64,000 nucleotides of DNA from an uncultured Muribaculaceae bacterium (GCA_910577355.1 CAJTMY010000006.1:19131-83130), one strand, 5' to 3'. Counted from the first letter of the stretch, positions 39,125-48,584 are shown. Made by a program: numbers and translations. Notes: a model not told the origin generated them from the sequence alone.

Positions 39125-40543
39125 CTACTTGCTATATAAAATGTAAGAGGTCTTGGGATCTACGCGTCCCTCGAGCATACCCTTCCTTACCTTGAACTCC
39201 TTGTCATATACACTGTCGGTATAAATTCCGTCGGGCAATGATGTATCTATCCTCACCTTTTGCGCCTCGTCGGACATGTTTATAAGAGCGGCGCCGGCGT
39301 TGCCGCGGCATATTTCCACCACATTTCCGTTGTCGGTATTGTAAAGACTCTCGGCGAGTCCGCTCATGGCATTGCGGAATTTGTTGGCGGCCACTACCTC
39401 GGGATGCATGAATTCGTCGTTGCCGCGGGCACCGATACGGTTGTTGCCCCAGTAATTGTCGCGGGTACTTCCGGCAGGACGGCTGAAAAACAGCGGGCGA
39501 CCGTGTTGACGCGAAGTAAGGAACACCCAACCCATGCGCATCTGCTCGTCGGTCATATCGGCCGATTCGTGTGCATTGCAGTATGTGTCGTGACTCTCGA
39601 CCCAGGTCACAAGGCGGTCGGGCGTGAGCGAATGGCTCCAATCGGTAAGCAGCGCATCGTTCACCTTGCCGGCACGCAAAGCCTCACGAAGCGAATGCCC
39701 GTAGGAGCTGGCCGTCATATCCATATACTCACCATATTCTTTTTCGGGCACATTGCGGTCTTGTAACACTTCACCGTATATATACAGACTGTCGGGCATA
39801 AGAAGTGTGAGGCCTTTCACACCCTTGCGACCTGTCGCAACGTCCCAGAAATCATTCTGGCGCGCCTTGGGGTCAAGCGGATCGGACGGCACACCGATAT
39901 GCTTGGCTGTATCATATCTGAAGCCGCGGGCTCCGAGATTTATCAGATCATTTACATACTGCAGGTAGTAGTATTGGAAGTCGGGATTCTCCGTATTCAC
40001 GTCGGGAAGGCCGCCCATCTCGCCGGTGGTGCACTGCATGCGATCATTATAGTCGGTGATAGGTTTGAAACCGTTGGCATGATAAAGATTCTCATGACCG
40101 CCTACCGCATTGTCGAGATTGGGCAACACAGCCTTATGGTCGATAGCGGTATGATTGGGCAGCACATCCACTATCACCTTCACGCCATATACGCGGGCGC
40201 TGTCGCACATGTTGCGGAAGTCATCGCGGCTGCCGAGCATATAGTTGCCTATCTGCCAGTCAGTAGGCTGATAATAATAGTACCATTTGCCTTTCACGGA
40301 ATCGCCCGGCTCGCTGAACAGGGCCATACCGCCGCCCTCACCCACGTAACAGGCCTGCACTGGCGACGTCTGCACATATGTGTATCCGGCAGCGGCGATA
40401 TTCTTCATATTGGCGGCGATAGTGTCGAGACTCCATGACCATGCGTGCAGGATGGTCTCATCCTCGGTAGGCGCTTGCGCATGCATTGGCGACGCCACGG
40501 CACCGCAGATACATGCGATAGATATAAATCGTGTAAATTTCAT
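39125..40543 (-). CDS. Secreted alpha-amylase, glycoside hydrolase family 13
   Basis: A 472-residue enzyme expected to cut alpha-1,4-glucans. Signal peptide MKFTRFISIACICGAVASPMHAQ, then a GH13 barrel opening HAWSWSLDTIAANMKNIAAAGYTYVQTSPVQ, as in Bacillus subtilis-type (GH13_28) amylases. The invariant residues are visible: DVLPNH (region I), GFRYDTAKH with the nucleophile Asp (about 209), IYGEVLQ with the acid/base Glu (about 259), WVESHDTYC with the third Asp (about 315). A short C-terminal beta domain ends the protein. It is not in a Sus-like locus here; no SusC/SusD neighbours. Own promoter and hairpin terminator. Confidence 0.92.
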   Translation of the reverse strand: MKFTRFISIACICGAVASPMHAQAPTEDETILHAWSWSLDTIAANMKNIAAAGYTYVQTSPVQACYVGEGGGMALFSEPGDSVKGKWYYYYQPTDWQIGNYMLGSRDDFRNMCDSARVYGVKVIVDVLPNHTAIDHKAVLPNLDNAVGGHENLYHANGFKPITDYNDRMQCTTGEMGGLPDVNTENPDFQYYYLQYVNDLINLGARGFRYDTAKHIGVPSDPLDPKARQNDFWDVATGRKGVKGLTLLMPDSLYIYGEVLQDRNVPEKEYGEYMDMTASSYGHSLREALRAGKVNDALLTDWSHSLTPDRLVTWVESHDTYCNAHESADMTDEQMRMGWVFLTSRQHGRPLFFSRPAGSTRDNYWGNNRIGARGNDEFMHPEVVAANKFRNAMSGLAESLYNTDNGNVVEICRGNAGAALINMSDEAQKVRIDTSLPDGIYTDSVYDKEFKVRKGMLEGRVDPKTSYILYSK

Positions 40544-40576
40544 GATAGGTTATGATGTAAGTATGAATAATCTATG

Positions 40577-40607
40577 CAAAAATAGCAAAAAAAACGCAAA
40601 TATCAAA
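40577..40607 (-). promoter_or_regulatory. Promoter of the alpha-amylase gene
   Basis: TATTTTTG (minus, 40577-40584), 19 bp, TTTG (40604-40607). Exact in both boxes; leader about 28 nt. Confidence 0.75.
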
Positions 40608-40632
40608 ACATCGGCACATAAAAGTGCCTGTT

Positions 40633-41646
40633 TCACCGGCATACATTCTCTCCGAGCCATTCTGCAATGGCCTCAAGTGCCTCGGCCGAGACATCACCGC
40701 TGATTTTGGCATATTCCTGCGGCAGTCCTGTCTTGGCCGGCTGAAACAGATGGTTCAGGCCGTCAATAAGCCTTGTTTCGGCCATTGGATTGAGCGCGGC
40801 TATGGTCTCAAGATTTCCGGGCACAACCTGTACATCCTTCGATCCGTTGATAGCCAGCCATGGCACAGACACCGCTTTTATGTCCGCCTCAGGATCATAA
40901 CGCAAAAACTCGCGGTACCATGGCGACAGCATGCCGTCTATCTGCATTCCGAGCTGCGCCTGCACCTGCGGAAGCTTTGCCTGCTCGCCGAGCGATTCGG
41001 CAAAAGCCGACAGCATCATCACCTTTGCCGAAAACACAGGGGCATCCGATGCGGCCGCCGATACCAATGTGCGTTGCAACCGCTCACCGGGCCACGAACC
41101 CACTGCGGCCATGGCTATCGCACGGCTCTGAGACATGATCAACGAATCGCCGCGCCATGCCGGTGCGGCAAGCGTGATTATGAACCGGCACAACGGATCT
41201 GACACGGCGCGGTAGGCTATCTGTCCGCCCTCGGAGTGTCCCAGCAATCCCACAGGTACATCGGGATACTGTCCGGCAAGCCAATGCAGTGATGCCTCCG
41301 TATCGCGGATATTGCTTGTGGTCGTCACACCGTCGGGTGTGCCGGTAGACTCCCCTGTTCCGCGGTCGTCGGTGCGCAGCACGGCATAGCCTTGTCCGCT
41401 CAGATACTCGGCGATGGTCTTGAAAGGTTTATGGCCGAATACCGTCTCGTCTCTGTCCTGAGCACCGCTTCCGGTAACCATCACTATCGCAGCACAAGGC
41501 TTGCCATCTTCCGGCACAGTGAGCGTACCGGCAAGACACACACTGTCGGCATCATTATATACCGTCACATCACGCGAGGTGAAAGCCTCGGCCGACAACG
41601 CGACGGCAAAAGCGAGCAACAAGGCGATAACTTTATATGCGTTCAT
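40633..41646 (-). CDS. Secreted alpha/beta hydrolase
   Basis: A 337-residue protein with an N-terminal signal peptide (MNAYKVIALLLAFAVALSAEA) and an alpha/beta-hydrolase domain of the serine aminopeptidase/esterase type. VTGSGAQDRDE near residues 57-67 is the oxyanion-hole region, GHSEGG (about 145-150) holds the nucleophile Ser, NGSKD gives the likely Asp and GLNHLFQ the His near residue 300. Substrate unknown; relatives are called acyl-CoA thioester or peptide hydrolases without proof. It lies upstream of the amylase on the same strand but the amylase has its own promoter. Confidence 0.83.
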   Translation of the reverse strand: MNAYKVIALLLAFAVALSAEAFTSRDVTVYNDADSVCLAGTLTVPEDGKPCAAIVMVTGSGAQDRDETVFGHKPFKTIAEYLSGQGYAVLRTDDRGTGESTGTPDGVTTTSNIRDTEASLHWLAGQYPDVPVGLLGHSEGGQIAYRAVSDPLCRFIITLAAPAWRGDSLIMSQSRAIAMAAVGSWPGERLQRTLVSAAASDAPVFSAKVMMLSAFAESLGEQAKLPQVQAQLGMQIDGMLSPWYREFLRYDPEADIKAVSVPWLAINGSKDVQVVPGNLETIAALNPMAETRLIDGLNHLFQPAKTGLPQEYAKISGDVSAEALEAIAEWLGENVCR

Positions 41647-41660
41647 TTTCAGATTGGGAA

Positions 41661-41693
41661 TTTCTGCAAATTTAACAAAAATGACTAACTTTG
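41661..41693 (+). promoter_or_regulatory. Promoter of the EamA transporter gene
   Basis: TTTC (41661-41664), 21 bp, TAACTTTG (41686-41693). It interleaves with the opposing promoter, so only one polymerase could bind at a time. Confidence 0.6.
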
Positions 41694-41697
41694 CAAA
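41667..41697 (-). promoter_or_regulatory. Promoter of the alpha/beta hydrolase gene
   Basis: TAAATTTG (minus, 41667-41674), 19 bp, TTTG (41694-41697). It overlaps the divergent promoter at 41661-41693 almost completely. Confidence 0.75.
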
Positions 41698-41716
41698 ACG
41701 ATTTCAACGGTAAATT

Positions 41717-42595
41717 ATGTGGGTAATCTTAGCCATTATATCGGCATTGTGCCTCGGGTTTTATGATGTTACCAAGAAACTGTCGCTACAAGGCAACAAC
41801 GTATTGGGCGTACTGTTTCTCAATACTCTTTTCTGCTCGCTGCTGATGTCGCCGGTCATTGTATCCGGAGCGCTCCATGGCGAGTGGGGGCTTGGGAACT
41901 CGTGGCTCGGCCACGTCAAGATCATTATCAAAGCTGTGATCGTGCTCTCGTCATGGCTTATGGGATATTTCAGCATCAAGTATCTGCCGCTCACAATAGC
42001 GGGGCCGATCAACGCATCAAGACCTGTGATGGTGCTTGCCGGCGCACTTATGATATTCGGCGAGCGGCTCAACCTGCTGCAATGGGCGGGAGTGGCACTG
42101 GGCTTCTTCTCCCTGTTTTTTATCAGCCGCATCGGCCGCAGCGAAGGTTTTGCCGCCGGCAAAGCCCGCTGGCTGTGGCTCAGCATAGGTGCCGCATTCA
42201 TGGGGGCGGTAAGCGCACTGTACGACAAATATCTGATGGTGAGCTTCAAGCCTTCCGAAGTGCAGGCATGGTATACATTCTATCAGTTCATCATCATGGG
42301 TGGCACCATAATCATCATTGCCCGATACGGGCATGGCAACAACGGACGCCTGCAATGGCGATGGCCGATACTGCTCATATCGGTATTTCTCACCATTGCC
42401 GACATAGCATACTTCTACGCACTTTCACAGCCGGGAGCGATGATAGCCATAGTGTCGATGATACGCCGCGGCAGCGTCGTGGTATCATTCATATATGGCA
42501 TGACCGTACTGCATGAAAAAAATATCAGGCGCAAGACAATCGACCTCTGTATACTCCTCACAGGCCTGACACTGCTTGTGGCAGGCTCACTGTAG
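41717..42595 (+). CDS. EamA/DMT-superfamily transporter
   Basis: A 292-residue inner-membrane protein with about ten hydrophobic helices arranged as two EamA repeats. The first includes YDVTKKLSLQGNNVLGVLFLNTLFCSLL and the INASRPVMVLAGALMIFGERLN element at the end of repeat one; the second ends VVVSFIYGMTVLHEKNIRRK. These are the typical drug/metabolite transporter positions. Substrate unknown. Nothing in the neighbours points to one. Confidence 0.82.
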   Translation: MWVILAIISALCLGFYDVTKKLSLQGNNVLGVLFLNTLFCSLLMSPVIVSGALHGEWGLGNSWLGHVKIIIKAVIVLSSWLMGYFSIKYLPLTIAGPINASRPVMVLAGALMIFGERLNLLQWAGVALGFFSLFFISRIGRSEGFAAGKARWLWLSIGAAFMGAVSALYDKYLMVSFKPSEVQAWYTFYQFIIMGGTIIIIARYGHGNNGRLQWRWPILLISVFLTIADIAYFYALSQPGAMIAIVSMIRRGSVVVSFIYGMTVLHEKNIRRKTIDLCILLTGLTLLVAGSL

Positions 42596-42604
42596 ATAAC
42601 TTTT

Positions 42605-42636
42605 TTTGATTGATTATTGTTTTATTATTAATTTTG
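42605..42636 (+). promoter_or_regulatory. Promoter of the DUF3298 lipoprotein gene
   Basis: TTTG (42605-42608), 20 bp, TAATTTTG (42629-42636). Exact in both boxes; leader about 30 nt. Confidence 0.8.
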
Positions 42637-42671
42637 ATTCCCTATAACATTATACCAATAACAGACAAGTC

Positions 42672-43496
42672 ATGAATATAAAGAACACCATTCCGGCTAT
42701 CGCAGCCATTGCGATAGCTATTTCGTTCCAGGCCTGCTCGGAAAACGATAAAAATACTGCCCCACAGAATAACAGCATATCTTTCACCACCCTGAACGGA
42801 TCTGCCCTATATCGTCTCGAAAATACCGCACAGGTATTCATGACAGACAACGACGTAGCCTATCAGGACTCGGCATCGCTGCTTATACCAGCCGAGATAT
42901 ACGGCCATAAACTCGACGGGCTCAAAGACTCCATCATGAAGGCGGCCTTTGATACTGTATCCACCGACATAAATGTAGCGATGGATGCTTTTTTCAGAAA
43001 TGCCGTGGCTGAGACAGGATACCAATATTCGCCAAACGACTCGATCCAACGTTCGGATCGAGAAGGCATGACTCTCGTAACAGGAGATGTATTCAATCTT
43101 TCCACACGACTGCTCACCTATCGGGTAAGCAACTATTCATATTCACCGGGGGCTGCCCACGGCATCACGATTACAAATTATATAACTTTTGATCTCAGGA
43201 ACGGACAGATCATCGAACTCGACGATATCTTCACCGCCGATGGACTGGCCGGTCTGCCGGCTCTGATCAAGGCCCGCGCCACCGAACTCGCCCCCGCCAT
43301 CGGCCCTACAAATATCGAATCTCTTCCGGCCCGGGGCAACTTCTATATAACTCTCGACGGCTCTATAGTATTTGTCTATCAGCCATACGAGGTGGCCAGT
43401 TACGCACAAGGTGCTATCGCCATACCATTCTACCCATACCAACTGTCTGAAATGATGACCGCCGAAGGGCTTGCATTATTTGATCTCAACTCATAG
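42672..43496 (+). CDS. DUF3298/DUF4163 domain lipoprotein
   Basis: A 274-residue probable lipoprotein: signal sequence ending in SFQAC (lipobox Cys at about residue 22), then an Asn/Ser-rich spacer, then the DUF4163 and DUF3298 (RsiV-like) domains, with VSNYSYSPGAAHGITITNYITFDLRNGQIIELDDIF (about 140-175) as the typical signature. RsiV relatives bind lysozyme, but that activity should not be assumed for this branch. It has a strong promoter and is followed by a large terminator. Confidence 0.82.
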   Translation: MNIKNTIPAIAAIAIAISFQACSENDKNTAPQNNSISFTTLNGSALYRLENTAQVFMTDNDVAYQDSASLLIPAEIYGHKLDGLKDSIMKAAFDTVSTDINVAMDAFFRNAVAETGYQYSPNDSIQRSDREGMTLVTGDVFNLSTRLLTYRVSNYSYSPGAAHGITITNYITFDLRNGQIIELDDIFTADGLAGLPALIKARATELAPAIGPTNIESLPARGNFYITLDGSIVFVYQPYEVASYAQGAIAIPFYPYQLSEMMTAEGLALFDLNS

Positions 43497-43516
43497 AAAA
43501 CTTCACATATAGATAA

Positions 43517-43562
43517 AGATGATCGCGGCGCCGCTCGTTCAGGAGCAGCGCCGCGATCATCT
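43517..43562. terminator. Bidirectional terminator between DUF3298 gene and rpoZ
   Basis: 15-bp GC-rich stem (43517-43531 with 43548-43562; arm AGATGATCGCGGCGC) extended inward by four more pairs around a 6-nt loop. Sits 20 bp and 16 bp from the two convergent stops. Confidence 0.85.
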
Positions 43563-43578
43563 GTTACCGCAACCGGTA

Positions 43579-43914
43579 TCAGTCCATGTTCGAACGGTCT
43601 TTCGCCGGATTGCGATAATAAAGCTTGCCTTCCACATATTCCTGAGTGGCGATAAGTGTGGATTTTGGCAGCTTCTCGTAATAACGGGAGATCTCAATCT
43701 GCTCGCGATTCTCGCTCACCTCCTCGAGAGTGTCGTTGAGCGAGGCAAATTCCTGAAGCTTCTTTTCAAGGTCGTGACGCATCTCGGCGGCAATCTGGTT
43801 GGAACGCTTGCCGATTATACATACCGTTTCATAGATATTGCCGGTGGGTTCGGCAAGATCCACAAGGTCGCGGGTAACGGTGTTGATGGGTGCGTTGGAT
43901 TTCTTATAGTCCAT
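43579..43914 (-). CDS. rpoZ: RNA polymerase omega subunit, Bacteroidota type
   Basis: A 111-residue protein of the Rpb6/omega family. The core TGNIYETVCIIGKRSNQIAAEMRHDLEKKLQEF (residues 24-56) matches the omega fold helix, longer at the C-terminus than proteobacterial omega, as usual for Bacteroidota. It helps assemble RNA polymerase. Located 17 bp after bamD, a conserved pairing in the order as I recall it. Confidence 0.87.
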   Translation of the reverse strand: MDYKKSNAPINTVTRDLVDLAEPTGNIYETVCIIGKRSNQIAAEMRHDLEKKLQEFASLNDTLEEVSENREQIEISRYYEKLPKSTLIATQEYVEGKLYYRNPAKDRSNMD

Positions 43915-43931
43915 AGCTTATTTAGAGGGTG

Positions 43932-44732
43932 TTAATCTTTAACGTATTTTCTTGCAATCTGATATATATTCTCGGCTTCCTGGCGGTTGGGGCTGTCGGG
44001 GTAATTGTTGACAAACGAGTAGTATTCGTCGATTACCTCGCGGAATCGCTCCTGCTTACGTTCGTCGATGCTCTGATCGGCCTCTTGAAAACGGGCTTTC
44101 AGTATCAGCATTTCCAGATCTTCCTTATATTTTGAATAAGGATAATCGCGCACGGCGTTGCGGGCCACTATCACACAGCTCTCGTAATTGTTGCCCATAT
44201 AGTTGCCGAGATTGTAATATAGCTGTGCATTCTGAAGCTGCTTGAGCGTGAGTTTGTCCTGAAGCTCGAAAATGGCATTCTGCGCCTGAGCAACTTTATC
44301 CGACCTCGGGAAATATTCCAGAAATGCCTGAAGCTCCTCTATACCCTTGATAGTGGTGGTCTGGTCGAGCTGAGGATCCGGCGAATCGAGATAATAGCCG
44401 TAGCCGCAATAAAAGCGGGCCGGCTCCACGAATTTACCCTTCGGATATCGTTGGTAATATGTCTTGAAGTAAGCGCCCGAGCTATAATAATCCTGATTCT
44501 CATAGTCGCTCAGAGCCAAGAGATACAACGATTCCTCAGCCTTGTCAGTACCTTTGAACACGTTGCAGCAGTCCTTGAACAGGGTACTGGCCTGCACATA
44601 ACGCTTGTTTTCAAATGCCTGCTTGGCAAACTCAAACTTATAATTGTAATCCGTACTCTTCAACGCGCGCTGATACTCACCGCACGAGCACATAACAGCT
44701 GCAAGAAGAGAGAATATGATAAATTTGCGCAT
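43932..44732 (-). CDS. bamD: Outer membrane protein assembly factor BamD
   Basis: A 266-residue outer-membrane lipoprotein of the BAM complex. Signal peptide RKFIIFSLLAAVMCSC with the lipobox Cys, then TPR-like repeats: YNYKFEFAKQAFENKRYVQASTLFKD, ESLYLLALSDYENQDYYSSGAYFKTYYQRYP. The start at 44732 is preferred over ATG 44741 because the -7 element at 44751-44758 puts transcription start near 44746, leaving a more usual leader. Heads the bamD-rpoZ pair. Confidence 0.9.
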   Translation of the reverse strand: MRKFIIFSLLAAVMCSCGEYQRALKSTDYNYKFEFAKQAFENKRYVQASTLFKDCCNVFKGTDKAEESLYLLALSDYENQDYYSSGAYFKTYYQRYPKGKFVEPARFYCGYGYYLDSPDPQLDQTTTIKGIEELQAFLEYFPRSDKVAQAQNAIFELQDKLTLKQLQNAQLYYNLGNYMGNNYESCVIVARNAVRDYPYSKYKEDLEMLILKARFQEADQSIDERKQERFREVIDEYYSFVNNYPDSPNRQEAENIYQIARKYVKD

Positions 44733-44750
44733 AACTTTCATTTCAAGATG

Positions 44751-44781
44751 CAAAGTTACGTTTTTTAGTTAGCATGACAAG
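44751..44781 (-). promoter_or_regulatory. Promoter of bamD-rpoZ
   Basis: TAACTTTG (minus, 44751-44758), 19 bp, CTTG (44778-44781), one mismatch at the -33 box. Confidence 0.65.
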
Positions 44782-44818
44782 CATTGCCCGCCAATGTTTA
44801 CAAAATTTAACGCTGATT

Positions 44819-46804
44819 TCACTCATTCAGATCAATATATGGTATTGACGTGGCGGCGAGCTCGCGTCGACGACCGGGCGACAGGTCATAGCCGAGCACG
44901 AGCGTATCCGGATGTATCAGCCTCGCTATGTCATCAGGGCTTAGACGGCATCGGCCGCCCACGATGGCATAGTCAGGCGACTCGGCAAGGCTGTCGGGGA
45001 TACCTGAGTTCACAAGCATCGCCATATGTATATCGCCGGCATAAAACATGTCGGCACGACGGGCATACGGGCCTAAAGAAAATTCGCCCGCCGTCACCAC
45101 AAGAGTATCAACTCCGCAGGCGGCAAGATAATGTTCGAGCATACGTTCTATATCGGCCTGTGCATTGCCGGTATGGCGTTCATGGCATGTGAGCGTAGCC
45201 ACAGCCTTGCAGCCGTGACGTGCCACGATGGCGGTATTGCCGCGTATGGGCAGCAGAAATGCCTCGCTGCCAGGGATTTTCTCGCCGGCCCACAATCCCG
45301 AAGTACAAAATAAAAGTATTGCCGCGGCACATGCGACCACAGCATATCGCCGACGTACATGCAGGGCAAAACCTGCGGCTGCGATAGCAGCCAAAAGCAG
45401 CACCGACTGAACCGGCGTAAGATAGATGCCCGATACAACAGCCTCTGCGACAGAAGTCATCGCCACTACAGCCCCATTGAGACAGTCAGTTACATGATTG
45501 AGACAAATACACAAAATATAGCTGCCGATACCGGCCCGGAGACATAAAAGCAGCAGTATTCCGCCAAACATCAGCATAGGCAGCATTATGGCAACCAACA
45601 CATTCGACAGCAGAAAAAGCAACGGCAGCCGATGGAATACAGCAAGCGTCACCGGCATAGTGCCGATAAGAGCCGCGCACGCCACAGCAAGCGGCGCCAC
45701 GAGTGTATGCAGTCGGTGGCGCCGCGGATCCACCGGATTGAACTTGTCGGCAAAAACCAATATACCGAGCACTGCACACACCGACAGCTGAAAGCCGGCC
45801 GAAAACAAACTGTACGGCCTGAGCGCCAATATTATCAGAATGGCTGAGCACAGCGTATTATAATGACTCACTCCCCGATTCAACATTATGCCGAATGTGT
45901 ATATGCTCAGCATCAGCACAGCGCGAAACACAGAATCGGGCATACCTGTCATAAATGCATAGATCCATACGGCAAGAAGTCCGGCCGCAAGACGCCATCT
46001 CCGCAGCTGCGGCCATGCCCGCAACGGAAACAACATCAATGATACAATAACTACAACGACCCCCACATGAAAACCGCTTAGAGCCAATGCATGCGCGATA
46101 CCCGTAGCCTTATAACCCTCCTTTATGCCGGTACCGATATCGTCGGTATAGCCGGTGATGAGCGCGGCGAGCAGTCCGTATGCTTCGTCCGAGAGATTCG
46201 ACCGCGCGAGCGCCGCCACTATAGCATCGCGCCTCGCGGCCATATACGCCCGGAATCCGCCACGATACCCGCACACATGGATCTCACCGTCAACATATGC
46301 CGTAGCCACAACACCGTCGGCAAGATAGCGTGATGAGTAATCGGGGGCATGGCGATAATTACCTGATGGCTCGGGCGGCTCAAGACTGGCTGTGAAGCGT
46401 ATCACATCGCCGACACGCGGAGGCATCCAGTCCGGCACAGAAGCTATCTGTACGCCGAATGCGCCGCACGGCTGCCCGGCCACACTGTCGATATCCGCCA
46501 CAACCGTTGTTGCTCCGGGCGTATTGCGCACCGTACGCACTGTGGCCGCATATTGCAGCTCTCGCCCGTCGAGCACCGCGGCCGGAGCTTCGACCGGCTG
46601 ATTCAGATATGCGACGCTCCATCCCCCCGACAATGCATAGAGCACCGACATAAGTGCATACTGCCGCCGGGCAGTCATCGCCACACCTGCTGCCGCAGCA
46701 ACCGCGGCAAGCCACCAGCCACAGCCGGCATACCATAAAAGAATACCTGCCGCCCAACCCGCGAGAGCTGGAACGGCAGGCACCCTGTTCAATTTTTCAA
46801 TCAT
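44819..46804 (-). CDS. comEC: ComEC/Rec2 family DNA-uptake channel, short form
   Basis: A 661-residue polytopic membrane protein. It has an N-terminal helix pair, a DUF4131-like periplasmic domain (about 60-220), and the ComEC competence core with GYTDDIGTGIKEGYKATGIAHALALSGFHVG (about 215-245), then about eight helices. The C-terminal region (about 520-661) corresponds to the metallo-beta-lactamase domain of longer ComEC but lacks a readable HxHxDH zinc motif. Natural competence in this group is unproven. Overlaps the yeiH stop by four bases. Confidence 0.85.
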   Translation of the reverse strand: MIEKLNRVPAVPALAGWAAGILLWYAGCGWWLAAVAAAAGVAMTARRQYALMSVLYALSGGWSVAYLNQPVEAPAAVLDGRELQYAATVRTVRNTPGATTVVADIDSVAGQPCGAFGVQIASVPDWMPPRVGDVIRFTASLEPPEPSGNYRHAPDYSSRYLADGVVATAYVDGEIHVCGYRGGFRAYMAARRDAIVAALARSNLSDEAYGLLAALITGYTDDIGTGIKEGYKATGIAHALALSGFHVGVVVVIVSLMLFPLRAWPQLRRWRLAAGLLAVWIYAFMTGMPDSVFRAVLMLSIYTFGIMLNRGVSHYNTLCSAILIILALRPYSLFSAGFQLSVCAVLGILVFADKFNPVDPRRHRLHTLVAPLAVACAALIGTMPVTLAVFHRLPLLFLLSNVLVAIMLPMLMFGGILLLLCLRAGIGSYILCICLNHVTDCLNGAVVAMTSVAEAVVSGIYLTPVQSVLLLAAIAAAGFALHVRRRYAVVACAAAILLFCTSGLWAGEKIPGSEAFLLPIRGNTAIVARHGCKAVATLTCHERHTGNAQADIERMLEHYLAACGVDTLVVTAGEFSLGPYARRADMFYAGDIHMAMLVNSGIPDSLAESPDYAIVGGRCRLSPDDIARLIHPDTLVLGYDLSPGRRRELAATSIPYIDLNE

Positions 46805-47760
46805 GCCACATCAACGGTGTGGAGCACCACAAACAGGCTCGACACACTGATGATCACCCACAGCAATACCGCGAGCAGCAACGGCCTCACGCCCACACTC
46901 TTCATCATCTTGATGGTGAGCGAAGCACCGATCATGAACAGTGTCACCACCATGCCGCGGCGGGCAATCCATACCATCACGTCGACAAACGACTGCGGAA
47001 GCGACACATATGTGTTTATCACCATAGCCAATACAAACAGGAAGATAAACCAAGGTATCGACACCTTGCCTGTCTTATCGCGGAAGATAAACATAGTGGC
47101 AAAGGCCAACGGTATGATCCACAACGCACGGGTAAGTTTTATAAGAGTGGCTGTCTGCAACGCCTGCTCGCCGAATGTCTCGCCGGCACCTACCACCGAC
47201 GACGTGTCGTGGATGGCTATGGCCGCCCAGGTACCGAATTGGGTCTGAGTCATATCAAACATATGCCCGAGAGGAGGAAATATGAACAGCGCGATAGAAT
47301 TGAGAATGAATATCACGCCGAGCGACACTGCCATCTCATCGGTATCCGCTTTCAGCACAGGCCCTACCGCAGCGATTGCGCTGCCGCCGCATATGGCTGT
47401 GCCCGACGATATCAGATAGGCTGTCTTGCGATTGATGTGCATCCAGTATCCGAACATCACTCCCATAGCCATCACACCGATAACCGATACAACGGTGAAA
47501 AGCATCCCGTCCGCACCCGACTTGATAGACTCCTGAAGATTCATATTGAAGCCGAGACATACCACTGCAACCTGCAACAGATACTTCGAGCACTTCTTGT
47601 TGAACTTTGGATAAGGATTCTCAAATACAAAGGCGTACACAAGGCCGCACAGCAGCGCGACAGGAGCCGATATCACCAACCCCGGCATTCCGAAAGTCGA
47701 AAATGGAATAAGGATCAGGACAATAAGCCCGATGTATACAATTTTTGAGAGCAGATTCAT
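46801..47760 (-). CDS. YeiH family putative sulfate exporter (UPF0324)
   Basis: A 319-residue inner-membrane protein with about nine to ten helices. LLQVAVVCLGFNMNLQESI (about residues 61-79), SSGTAICGGSAIAAVGPVLKAD (about 118-139) and AIAIHDTSSVVGAGETFGEQAL (about 184-205) match the conserved core of the family. Sulfate export is an annotation carried from a few members, not a firm function. It lies 38 bp after aroE and overlaps comEC by four bases. Confidence 0.87.
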   Translation of the reverse strand: MNLLSKIVYIGLIVLILIPFSTFGMPGLVISAPVALLCGLVYAFVFENPYPKFNKKCSKYLLQVAVVCLGFNMNLQESIKSGADGMLFTVVSVIGVMAMGVMFGYWMHINRKTAYLISSGTAICGGSAIAAVGPVLKADTDEMAVSLGVIFILNSIALFIFPPLGHMFDMTQTQFGTWAAIAIHDTSSVVGAGETFGEQALQTATLIKLTRALWIIPLAFATMFIFRDKTGKVSIPWFIFLFVLAMVINTYVSLPQSFVDVMVWIARRGMVVTLFMIGASLTIKMMKSVGVRPLLLAVLLWVIISVSSLFVVLHTVDVA

Positions 47761-47798
47761 TTCTTGTTTTATTACTTACGTATAATATTTTAATTTGA

Positions 47799-48566
47799 TT
47801 ATTTTTTCCATATGTTCCACGACACGAATGCCTGAAGGAGCAACATCTCGAGGCCGTTCTTGACCGATGCGCCGGCCTCGGCCGACTTCTTCATGAACAG
47901 CGTCGTATCGGGATTGTAAAGAAGATCATAACAGATATGCTCGGCCGACAGTCCTTCGTAAGGTATCTGCGGACACTCGTCCACATGCGGATACATCCCC
48001 ACCGGGGTGGTATTAACGATTATCTTGTACTCTCCTATTATATCCGGTGTGAGCTCACTGTACGTGAACACTCCCGGCGCAGCCGTACGCGATACCTTTT
48101 TCACCCCTATGCCGTTGTTTTCAAGAGCATGCGCCACGGCTTTGGATGCACCTCCTGTGCCGAGCACCAGAGCACGGGTATGCACACCGGCCACGAGCAT
48201 GGGGCGCAGCGAATCCCAGAAGCCCACGCTGTCGCTGTTATACCCTTTGAGAGAGCGCGATCCGTCGGGCTGCCTGAACACCTTCACCACATTCACGGCC
48301 CCGATGGCACGAGCCTCGGGATCAACAGCATCGAGATACTCGAATATCTTCTCCTTGTAGGGTATCGTGATATTGAATCCGGCAAGATTCGGATTACGCT
48401 CAAGCACCTGGGCGAGCATATCGATACTGCTTATCTCGAAGTTGACATACCGTGCATCGATTTTCTCCGACTCGAATTTCCGGTTGAAGAAATTTTGTGA
48501 GAAAGAATGTCCCAAAGGATAGCCTATGAGTCCGTAGAGCCGCTTGAAATCACTGTAATTGGCCAT
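47799..48566 (-). CDS. aroE: Shikimate dehydrogenase
   Basis: A 255-residue NADPH enzyme that reduces 3-dehydroshikimate in the aromatic amino-acid pathway. YGLIGYPLGHSFSQNFFN (about residues 10-27) is the shikimate-binding loop, FNITIPYKEKIFEYLD carries the catalytic Lys, and LVLGTGGASKAVAHAL (about 125-140) is the cofactor-binding motif. The start at 48566 (MANYSDF) is set by the -7 element at 48585-48592; an upstream in-frame TTG would lie inside the promoter. First gene of aroE-yeiH-comEC. Confidence 0.93.
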   Translation of the reverse strand: MANYSDFKRLYGLIGYPLGHSFSQNFFNRKFESEKIDARYVNFEISSIDMLAQVLERNPNLAGFNITIPYKEKIFEYLDAVDPEARAIGAVNVVKVFRQPDGSRSLKGYNSDSVGFWDSLRPMLVAGVHTRALVLGTGGASKAVAHALENNGIGVKKVSRTAAPGVFTYSELTPDIIGEYKIIVNTTPVGMYPHVDECPQIPYEGLSAEHICYDLLYNPDTTLFMKKSAEAGASVKNGLEMLLLQAFVSWNIWKK

Positions 48567-48584
48567 GGTGTTGTTATTGATGCG

